The translations under genes were made by a program, and so were the position numbers. A model generated the notes under the pieces. The model was given only the letters and a program-made list of their open reading frames with translations, searched no databases and was not told the origin of the DNA. A stretch of DNA of 34,172 nt from Verrucomicrobiota bacterium (GTDB lineage Bacteria; Verrucomicrobiota; Verrucomicrobiia; Limisphaerales; JACPZS01), in contig JACPZS010000060.1 in the NCBI GenBank assembly GCA_016195385.1, forward strand, positions 1 through 34,172, in the 5' to 3' direction. Positions 28,178-34,172 of the stretch are shown here, piece by piece (within the stretch, counting starts at the first letter, position 1; every line of letters starts with the position of its first letter).

Positions 28178-28612
28178 ATGAGCAACGACCTTACCTCGCC
28201 GGGCGACGCATCGGCTCCGGCCAATCGCGAAGAGATGATGGCCGCGATGTTCGCCAACATGATTGTCCAGCAAACCAACATGGCGCTGATGCTGCTGGGG
28301 AGGATACCCCATCCGCAGACCGGGCAGCCGGAGCAGGATTTGGAGGGCGCGAAAATGTTCATCGACCAGCTCGAGATGCTCGCTGCCAAAACCAAGGGGA
28401 ACTTGGGCAAGGATGAGGATCGGCTCCTGCAACAAAGTTTGACCGGTTTGCGCATGGCGTTCGTGGAAACGTTGGGCGCGGCTGAAGGCGGACCACAGGC
28501 TGCTCCCGTCGCGCCGCCGCCGAGCTTCCCGGCTCCGCAGACGCCGCCACCGGCTGCTTCGGCCCCCATCCCCGAGGAGGAATCACGGAAAAAGTTTTCA
28601 AAGAAATACTGA
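28178..28612 (+). CDS. DUF1844 protein
   Basis: This is a 144-aa soluble protein of unknown function. The family core is MMAAMFANMIVQQTNMALMLLGRIPHPQTGQPEQDLEGAKMFIDQLEMLAAKTKGNL, with a Pro-rich tail (PVAPPPSFPAPQTPPPAA). DUF1844 is widespread in Verrucomicrobia, Planctomycetes and Deltaproteobacteria and usually lies next to housekeeping genes. It starts 3 nt after the LON-N gene and is almost certainly co-transcribed and translationally coupled to it. Confidence 0.85.
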   Translation: MSNDLTSPGDASAPANREEMMAAMFANMIVQQTNMALMLLGRIPHPQTGQPEQDLEGAKMFIDQLEMLAAKTKGNLGKDEDRLLQQSLTGLRMAFVETLGAAEGGPQAAPVAPPPSFPAPQTPPPAASAPIPEEESRKKFSKKY

Positions 28613-28752
28613 ACCGTCTCCACGGCTTAAAAAATGAAACATAAGTATTGACTAACTCATCGGAAACCAATAGTAACAGGCACGAAATACGCGAATTGGT
28701 AATCAATTGTGAATTTACTTAGCAAAAAAGGTAGCTGAAAACTCGAAGGAAT

Positions 28753-29445
28753 ATGAAAATAAACTGCCTGCAAATCTCAACCGGAGTCGCTTTCCTGACT
28801 GTCGCCTTGGCTGGCTTTGATGCCAAAGCGGACACTGTTGTTTACGATAACACCGCCGCCACATCGTACTTGAACCAGTTCTTTTCCGCCAACAACGAGT
28901 TTGGCGATGAAATCAATCTGGCGGGTTCCGCTCGCACCGTTACCGACTTCAAATTTGAATACTTTGCAAATCTGACGACCCTCGGAGACGATACTGTCCA
29001 TTTCCGAATTTATGCGAATGGCAGTGGCACAGGTGCCGCTCCGCAGACATTGCTTTATGACAGCAATACTGATGCACCCGGCGGTATCCCGCTCTTTAAC
29101 GGGCTCCAGACAGTAGATATTTCTGGTCTGTCGTTGAGCGTCCCGTCAAAACTTACTTGGACGGCCCAGTTCACCACCAGCACTGGCGACACTGCGGGTC
29201 TTCCCCTCTACAGCCCGGCGACGATCGGTGGCGTTTTGCTCGGTGGGGAAATTGGGAGCCGGGACGACTTCTGGCAGAATATCAATGGAACTTGGACTTT
29301 GACCCGTTATCCGAACGGAACTCCGGCTGGAAACTTTGCAGCACAAGTCACGGCGGTGCCTGAACCGAGTTCAATTGCTCTCGGAGTTTTGGGTGGTCTT
29401 GCCTTGTTGGGAAGTCAGGCAGTTCGTCGTCGTAACGCGAAGTAG
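28753..29445 (+). CDS. PEP-CTERM sorting domain protein
   Basis: This is a 230-aa exported protein with a signal peptide (about 1-25, ending ...GFDAKA). A beta-rich body (30-195) contains DTVVYDNTAATS and WTLTRYPNGTPAGNFAAQVT. Residues 202-227 are the PEP-CTERM sorting signal: VPEPSSIALGVLGGLALLGSQAVRRR, i.e. VPEP, hydrophobic helix and a basic tail. An exosortase (EpsH/XrtA-type) would cut and anchor it. No exosortase gene is visible here, so it must be elsewhere. AAGGAAT precedes the ATG at a short spacing. A strong terminator follows at 29470-29504. Confidence 0.9.
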   Translation: MKINCLQISTGVAFLTVALAGFDAKADTVVYDNTAATSYLNQFFSANNEFGDEINLAGSARTVTDFKFEYFANLTTLGDDTVHFRIYANGSGTGAAPQTLLYDSNTDAPGGIPLFNGLQTVDISGLSLSVPSKLTWTAQFTTSTGDTAGLPLYSPATIGGVLLGGEIGSRDDFWQNINGTWTLTRYPNGTPAGNFAAQVTAVPEPSSIALGVLGGLALLGSQAVRRRNAK

Positions 29446-29469
29446 AATTTGTTCGTTTTGAGTTTCTCG

Positions 29470-29504
29470 AATGAGCGGGCGTGAATGCGCCCGCTCATTT
29501 TCTT
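29470..29504 (+). terminator. Rho-independent terminator after the PEP-CTERM gene
   Basis: A 12-bp GC-rich stem (29470-29481 with 29488-29499, core GAGCGGGCG) with a 6-nt loop is followed by TTTTCTT. It lies 25 nt past the stop codon. Confidence 0.85.
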
Positions 29505-29564
29505 GTACATTTTTTACACTCCGACCGGTGTTCGTGAAAACTGCCTGCTTTTCGTCCTGATTTC

Positions 29565-30737
29565 ATGAGCAATGCCACGGTTACTTCGGTGGCCAGCCAT
29601 TCCCGCAGGAACCCGTTTCTTGCTGCGATGATCGAGCGACGATATCTGACTCTCCCAGGCTCGGCCAAGGAAACAATCCATTGCGTGATAAACATTCAAG
29701 CGAGTGGCTTGGACCACACGCCGGGTGATTCGTTGGGAGTCTTCGCCCGGAATCCGGAAGCCTTGGTGGATCCCATCATCGCGCAACTCCAATTCCGCGC
29801 CGACTCTCCGGTTGCGTCACCTTCCGGCGCGACAATTTCTTTTCGCCAAGCCCTGATCGAGCACGTGGTGCTGAACCGGGCCAACCGAAAAATCATGTTC
29901 GCGCTGGCGGATCGCGTTCCGCAAGGCGAGCAGCGCAACCGGCTGATGGAACTCGTGGACAACAGCGAGCTTCTCAGCGACTATCTGCATACGCGCGATT
30001 ATCTCGATGTGCTACGTGAATTTGACGAAGTCACGTTCGGCACTCCGGATGAATTTCTCGCGCAGCTTTCCCCAATTCCACCACGGCTTTACTCGATTGC
30101 CTCGGTGCCAGCCGCCCATCAGGGCGAAGTCCATCTTTGCGTCGCGGTTGTTCGCTACGAAACACACGGCCGCAGCAAGGCCGGGCTTTGTTCTGGTTTT
30201 CTATCGGATGTCGTCAGCTTGGGAAAAAGAGAGATTCCAGTATTCATTCAGGAATCGCGTAATTTCCGACTACCGGCGGACTCCCGCCGCGACATCATCA
30301 TGTGTGGGCCAGGCACGGGCATCGCGCCCTTCCGCGCTTTTCTGGAGCAGCGCTCGCTCGCTCGTGCCACAGGCCGCAACTGGCTGTTTTTCGGCGAACA
30401 GCATCACGCCACCGATTTTCTCTACGGCGAGGAATTGCTGGCCTGGCATCATTCCGGCGTGCTGCACCGCCTCGATCTGGCTTTTTCGCGCGACCAGGCG
30501 CAGAAGATCTACGTTCAACATCGGATGCGGGAGCACGGCAAAGAAATCTGGGAGTGGTTACAGAATGGCGCTTATTTCTACGTTTGTGGCGATGCTCGCC
30601 GCATGGCCAGAGATGTTCACCAAACTTTGCTCGACATCGCTCGCACGGCGGGCGGTTTGACGGCGGAAGCAGCCGATGAATACGTCAACGTCACGCTGAT
30701 GAAAGCCGAGAAACGCTATTTGCGAGACGTTTATTGA
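29565..30737 (+). CDS. FAD/NADP-binding flavoprotein reductase (CysJ-like, no FMN domain)
   Basis: This 390-aa protein matches the C-terminal FAD/NADPH half of sulfite reductase flavoprotein and cytochrome P450 reductase. The FAD-binding motif is RLYS (174-177) in PIPPRLYSIAS, with GLCSGFL (about 207) for the isoalloxazine side. The NADP-binding part is CGPGTGIAPFRAFLEQR (247-263), and YVCGDARRMARDV lies near 345. No flavodoxin/FMN domain precedes it, so it likely passes electrons to a separate partner. No sulfite reductase haem subunit is in the window. The ATG 29565 has no strong RBS. Confidence 0.85.
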   Translation: MSNATVTSVASHSRRNPFLAAMIERRYLTLPGSAKETIHCVINIQASGLDHTPGDSLGVFARNPEALVDPIIAQLQFRADSPVASPSGATISFRQALIEHVVLNRANRKIMFALADRVPQGEQRNRLMELVDNSELLSDYLHTRDYLDVLREFDEVTFGTPDEFLAQLSPIPPRLYSIASVPAAHQGEVHLCVAVVRYETHGRSKAGLCSGFLSDVVSLGKREIPVFIQESRNFRLPADSRRDIIMCGPGTGIAPFRAFLEQRSLARATGRNWLFFGEQHHATDFLYGEELLAWHHSGVLHRLDLAFSRDQAQKIYVQHRMREHGKEIWEWLQNGAYFYVCGDARRMARDVHQTLLDIARTAGGLTAEAADEYVNVTLMKAEKRYLRDVY

Positions 30738-30765
30738 TGAAATTTTGCCGACACTTCCAGCTCGC

Positions 30766-30795
30766 TTGACACCAGACGCCGACGGCCTCTAGCTT
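30766..30795 (+). promoter_or_regulatory. Candidate promoter of the RbsD/FucU-like operon
   Basis: A perfect TTGACA (30766-30771), 18-nt spacer and TAGCTT (30790-30795). Spacing to the ATG at 30819 would give a leader of about 17-20 nt. The -10 matches TATAAT poorly. Confidence 0.4.
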
Positions 30796-30818
30796 TTATC
30801 GAAAATCTTTTCTCGACC

Positions 30819-31208
30819 ATGATCATTCAAGGCATCGTTAACCCACTGGTCAGTTCACTGGTATGCCGCGTCCGCCACACCAATACCCTCGTCATCGCCG
30901 ACGCAGCATTTCCGTTCTGGCCGGAGATCGAGACGGTGGACATCTCACTTGTCAAGGGCGTGCCCACAATCCTCCAGGTGCTCGATGCCATCCTGCCCAA
31001 CTTCAAGGCCGGGGAAATTTTCATGGCGCGGGAATTCAAGGAATGCAACGACGCCAAAACTCAGTCCGCCTTCAAACGGGCCTGCCGCGGCGTGAAAATG
31101 ACTTTCGAGCCACACCTCGAGTTCAAAAAACGCGTGCCGCAGGCCATCGGCTTGATTCGCGCCGGCGACACGACCCCTTACGGCAACCTGATTCTGGTGT
31201 CCGTCTAG
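30819..31208 (+). CDS. RbsD/FucU-family sugar mutarotase-like protein
   Basis: This 129-aa protein matches the RbsD/FucU fold, which interconverts sugar anomers or ring forms. It has GIVNPLVSSLVCRVRHTNTLVIADAAFPFWPEIETVDISLVKGVPTILQVLDAIL, following the family's N-terminal strand, (R)H, D-A-x-(F/L)-P and the (D)x-A/S-L-V-x-G-V-P-(S/T) pattern. The C-terminal TPYGNLILVSV also fits (TPYANILL in the family). The sugar is unknown. It is 4 nt upstream of a TIM-barrel isomerase gene, which supports a role in a sugar catabolic step. Confidence 0.82.
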   Translation: MIIQGIVNPLVSSLVCRVRHTNTLVIADAAFPFWPEIETVDISLVKGVPTILQVLDAILPNFKAGEIFMAREFKECNDAKTQSAFKRACRGVKMTFEPHLEFKKRVPQAIGLIRAGDTTPYGNLILVSV

Positions 31209-31212
31209 TTTC

Positions 31213-32031
31213 ATGAAACCAAGCGTGACAATTTCCATGGTGCCGCAGGCCAAAGGCGGGCCATTTGTTTTTTGGGGCGACCTGGCGGGCAGTTGCGCAC
31301 AGGCGGCGGAACTGGGCTATGCCGCGGTCGAGCTTTTCCTGCCCGACCCAGACGCGGTCCAGAAAACGCAATTGCGCGACTTGTTGGATCGGCATCGGCT
31401 CAAGCTCGCCGCCGTGGGCACCGGCGCGGGCTGGGTCATCCACCGATGGACACTGACGCATCCCAACGCGGCGATTCGCGGGCAGGCAAAAAAGTTCATC
31501 GCCAGCATGATCGACTTCGGCGCGGACTTCGGCGCGCCAGCGATCGTGGGTTCGATGCAGGGCCGCTACGAGAACGAGGTCACGCGCGAACAGGCATTCA
31601 GGTGGCTGGGCGAAGCGTTGAACGATCTTGGGGCTCATGCGGAGAGCCGTGGCGTGCCTTTGTTTTTTGAGCCGATCAATCGCTACGAAACCAATCTTTG
31701 CAATCGACTTGGCGACACGGTCGCATGGCTCGCTTCGCTGCACACCCGCAACGTGAAACTGCTGGCGGATTTGTTTCACATGAACATCGAAGAAGTTTCC
31801 ATCTCAGAAGCTTTGCGCGCTGCTGGCTCGCACGTCGGACACGTTCACTTCGTGGACAGCAATCGACGGCCAGCGGGCGGCGGCCACATTGATTTCACGC
31901 CCGTCGTCGCGGCGCTGCGGGAAATCGGCTTCGCCGGCTACCTCTCGGCGGAGTCGTTTCCGTATCCAGATTCGCAAAGCGCCGCTCAACAAACCATGAC
32001 GACTTTTCGGCGGATTGCTTCTGCAAACTGA
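31213..32031 (+). CDS. Sugar phosphate isomerase/epimerase (AP-endonuclease-2-like TIM barrel)
   Basis: This 272-aa xylose-isomerase-like TIM barrel is a broad superfamily. Landmarks: AAELGYAAVELFLPDP near residue 36; GSMQGRYE near 115; FEPINRYETNL (residues about 152-162, metal-binding E); KLLADLFHMNIEE (185-197, metal-binding D/H); GHVHFVDSNRRPAGGGHIDFTPVV (metal-binding H and D); and YLSAESFP (E). These are the metal ligands of IolE/IolH/Hyi-type isomerases. Substrate unknown. It is co-transcribed with the RbsD/FucU-like gene (4-nt gap). Confidence 0.88.
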   Translation: MKPSVTISMVPQAKGGPFVFWGDLAGSCAQAAELGYAAVELFLPDPDAVQKTQLRDLLDRHRLKLAAVGTGAGWVIHRWTLTHPNAAIRGQAKKFIASMIDFGADFGAPAIVGSMQGRYENEVTREQAFRWLGEALNDLGAHAESRGVPLFFEPINRYETNLCNRLGDTVAWLASLHTRNVKLLADLFHMNIEEVSISEALRAAGSHVGHVHFVDSNRRPAGGGHIDFTPVVAALREIGFAGYLSAESFPYPDSQSAAQQTMTTFRRIASAN

Positions 32032-32231
32032 CACTCGATTATTTTGAAGCAACGTAGCTCGTGCTGCGTCGATGAAACTGGCGCGGATTGGATCGTTGGG
32101 TTCGGAAAATTTTCCTGAAACGAAACAAATTCGCGCGTGTATTGTCTATAGCCTGTGATGGTGGTGGTCCGCCGGCAGATGCGAACGACTTGGTTGATCC
32201 GTCGGCGCGGTCGATAATACATCTGCGACAC

Positions 32232-32963
32232 ATGAAATTTTTCATACCAATTCCGCAGCGAAGCGCCGGCCGCTCTTTGGCGCGGGCTTTCACGCTGATC
32301 GAGTTGTTGGTCGTCATCGGCATCATCGGCATTCTCGCCTCGATGCTCATGCCTGCCTTGAGCCGGGCCAAGATGAAGGCCACGCGCATCAAATGCGTCA
32401 GCAATGCGCGCCAACTCGGACTGGCCTTGACGATGTATGCCAGCGACCACGATGGCTACTTTCCGCCGCGTGCGATGGCGACCAACAACTGGATTTACAA
32501 GCTCAAGCCTTTTTATCTTGATGCCGCCGTGCTCATTTGTCCGATGGACAAGTTTTCCTTCCTGTTGCCGAAAGAACTCAAGCGCAGCTACATCATCAAT
32601 GGCTGGAACGATTATTTCGAGGCGACGTTGACGCAGAAGGAATACGAAATCTACAAACAGTGGAGCTGGCCACAGGGCATGAAGGAGTCGGCTATTCCGT
32701 ATCCGTCGGACACGATTTCGTTTGGCGAAAAAACGAAAGGTTCGTTTCACGTCCACATGGACTTTTATCAGGGCAATGGCAACGACATCGAAGAGATTGC
32801 GCAGAACAAGCATCTCTCCGGCGACAGCAAAACTTCCGGTGGATCGAATTTCACTTTCGCCGACGGCAGCGTCCGCTACCTGCTTTTCGGCCGCTCCGTG
32901 TCGCCGATGAATTTGTGGGCCGTGACCGACAAGTATCGCAGCGTGGCCATTCCACCGAAGTAG
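32232..32963 (+). CDS. Second pseudopilin-like protein
   Basis: This 243-aa protein has the prepilin N-terminal signal [26 protein letters not shown] (residues 17-42), again with Ala before the Phe. It shares [36 protein letters not shown] with the pseudopilin at 417, and its C-terminal half has [14 protein letters not shown]. The start ATG 32232 ([15 protein letters not shown]) is preferred over an ORF extension to 32088. It stands 200 nt after the isomerase and 53 nt before the lamin-tail protein gene, which it may be co-transcribed with. Confidence 0.85.
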   Translation: MKFFIPIPQRSAGRSLARAFTLIELLVVIGIIGILASMLMPALSRAKMKATRIKCVSNARQLGLALTMYASDHDGYFPPRAMATNNWIYKLKPFYLDAAVLICPMDKFSFLLPKELKRSYIINGWNDYFEATLTQKEYEIYKQWSWPQGMKESAIPYPSDTISFGEKTKGSFHVHMDFYQGNGNDIEEIAQNKHLSGDSKTSGGSNFTFADGSVRYLLFGRSVSPMNLWAVTDKYRSVAIPPK

Positions 32964-33016
32964 CACTCGACGAAGCACGGCCGGCGATTTCGCAGCCGCT
33001 GCTGATTTTTCCAACT

Positions 33017-34172
33017 ATGAAATTCGTTCGTTGCATTTTCTGGTGCGTGACCATCGCGGCCTGGCTTGTCCTTGCTACGCTGCCCGACGCGTCGGCCAAA
33101 GAGCCGGGTGTGATCATCAACGAAATCATGTATCACCCGCCGAACGAACAGGAGGAGCTTCAATTCGTTGAGTTGTTCAATCGCGGCGAGGCAGAAGTTG
33201 ATCTCTCGGGCTGGGCCTTCACAAAGGGAATCAAATTCACGTTTCCGGCCAGCACTCGGCTCGCGCGGGGCGGTTACGTGGTCGTTTGCCGCAATCGCGA
33301 GCGTTTCGTTGCGCATTACGGTACAAATGTCGTCGTGCTCGGAAATTTTTCCGGCAAGTTGAGCCATCAGGGCGATCGCGTGGAACTGGCCGACGCCCAA
33401 CATGCGCCCGTCGATTCGGTGAAGTATTCCGATCACACACCGTGGCCTGGCGGTGCGGACGGCCACAGTTCATCGCTCGAGCGCATCTCGCCGGGAGGTC
33501 GCAGTGACGACGCGGAGAACTGGGCCGCGTCCAGCCCACCCGCGACGAAAACCGCCGGCGGAACTCCCGGTGCCAGAAACACTGTCTTCTCGGAAATCAT
33601 TTTGCCGGCGGTGAGCGAAGTGGCATTCACGCCAATGGTGCCGACACCGCAACAACCAGTTCGAATCACCGCGACCGTCGCTGACGTGCAGTCTGTGAAG
33701 ACAGTCGTGCTCGTTTGGCGGCGCGCTTCCACTTCGCCCGATTCCTCCGAGGAATCCGTTCCAATGCAGCGCATTTCGGGTGACGAAAAGCGCGGTGTTT
33801 ACGAAGCCAGCATTCCGGCGCAGTCCTCCGCCACGCTCGTCCGCTTCCGCATCAAAGCCGTCAACGCCGGCGGCGCCTCACGTCTCCAACCACACGAAAA
33901 CGAACTGCGCCCGAACTTCTCGTATTTCAGTTTCAGCGGCACCAACAGCGCGCTCGTTCCATTGAGCTACGTGTTTACGACCGGCGCGCGCGAACGCAGC
34001 GCACCGCGTTACGGCCGGACAATTCGCAGCGATCAAGTGGCTGCGCGCGGCAACGGCGCTTTTATTTATGTGCCGGCGGGTGGCGGCGCGCTTCAGGTTT
34101 TTGATCACGTGCGCGTCAGCCCGCGCCACGGCGGTTTCAAAGTTCATTTTTGGAAAGATCAACCGTTCAAAC
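33017..34172 (+). CDS. Exported lamin-tail domain protein, possible CotH-like C-terminus (partial, runs off the window)
   Basis: It starts at ATG 33017 and has no stop up to the last base, so at least 385 codons are coding. Signal peptide KFVRCIFWCVTIAAWLVLATLPDASA. Residues about 28-140 are a lamin-tail (LTD) domain: IINEIMYHPPNEQEELQFVELFNRGEAEVDLSGWAFTKGIKFTFPASTRL, the hallmark EIxYxP...FVEL.N....vDLSGW...G. Then WAASSPPATKTAGGTPGARN, typical of large Verrucomicrobial extracellular proteins. A beta-sandwich follows (VRITATVADVQSVKTVVLVWRR), then GGGALQVFDHVRVSPRHGGFKVHF near the edge, possibly the start of a CotH-type part. Its full length and function cannot be judged from this window. 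Confidence 0.75.
   Translation, partial: MKFVRCIFWCVTIAAWLVLATLPDASAKEPGVIINEIMYHPPNEQEELQFVELFNRGEAEVDLSGWAFTKGIKFTFPASTRLARGGYVVVCRNRERFVAHYGTNVVVLGNFSGKLSHQGDRVELADAQHAPVDSVKYSDHTPWPGGADGHSSSLERISPGGRSDDAENWAASSPPATKTAGGTPGARNTVFSEIILPAVSEVAFTPMVPTPQQPVRITATVADVQSVKTVVLVWRRASTSPDSSEESVPMQRISGDEKRGVYEASIPAQSSATLVRFRIKAVNAGGASRLQPHENELRPNFSYFSFSGTNSALVPLSYVFTTGARERSAPRYGRTIRSDQVAARGNGAFIYVPAGGGALQVFDHVRVSPRHGGFKVHFWKDQPFK

Noticed and set aside
28648..28676. TTGACT-N17-TAGTAA as promoter of the PEP-CTERM gene
   Set aside because: The -10 matches only three of six bases; AT-rich DNA gives such matches by chance.

Overview
The window looks like a chromosomal segment from a GC-rich bacterium of the PVC superphylum, most likely a soil or freshwater Verrucomicrobium related to Pedosphaera/Limisphaerales. 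This is inferred from gene content: a DUF1501 and a DUF1549/DUF1553 protein, two pseudopilins with an [12 protein letters not shown]-terminus, a propeller-type sensor kinase, a PEP-CTERM protein, a lamin-tail/CotH-like exported protein, a RAYT with palindromic REPs, and heptanucleotide tandem repeats. No rRNA, tRNA or CRISPR array was seen.

Layout. 1-5087: pseudopilin, then a propeller/Y_Y_Y sensor histidine kinase (split by a frameshift) and its NarL-type response regulator. 5170-5341: intergenic palindrome and terminator. 5373-7806: HAD hydrolase (-), then a LysM protein and two small membrane proteins (+). 7990-10122: secreted SGNH hydrolase. 10215-13796 (-): a DUF1501 protein broken by one in-frame TAG, and a secreted protein broken by a 1-nt frameshift; both are preceded by the same promoter-like leader. 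13863-17696: a 3.8-kb block bounded by perfect 30-bp inverted copies of a REP, holding a 980-aa nuclease/exonuclease/DDE-transposase fusion and a RAYT. 17707-20082 (-): DUF1549/DUF1553 protein. 20208-22821: M13 metallopeptidase and a hicBA toxin-antitoxin pair. 22998-28612: AT-rich orphan membrane protein, glutamyl-tRNA synthetase, RNase D (frameshifted), rRNA methyltransferase, LON-N domain protein and DUF1844 protein. 28753-34172: PEP-CTERM protein, flavoprotein reductase, RbsD/FucU-like and TIM-barrel isomerase pair, second pseudopilin, and a truncated lamin-tail protein that runs off the end.

The part most likely to be new is 13863-17696. One open reading frame joins a Cas4/RecB-like nuclease with a four-cysteine cluster, an RNase H-like exonuclease, and an IS66-type zinc ribbon plus DDE transposase domain. 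The same REP family that bounds the block is also inserted in frame inside the nuclease domain and surrounds the adjacent RAYT. The block lies between the DUF1553 and DUF1501 genes, which are usually neighbours, so it may have split that locus.

Four genes in 34 kb carry a frameshift or in-frame stop (kinase, DUF1501, secreted protein, rnd). Either the assembly has residual errors or these loci are decaying; the raw sequence cannot distinguish the two.
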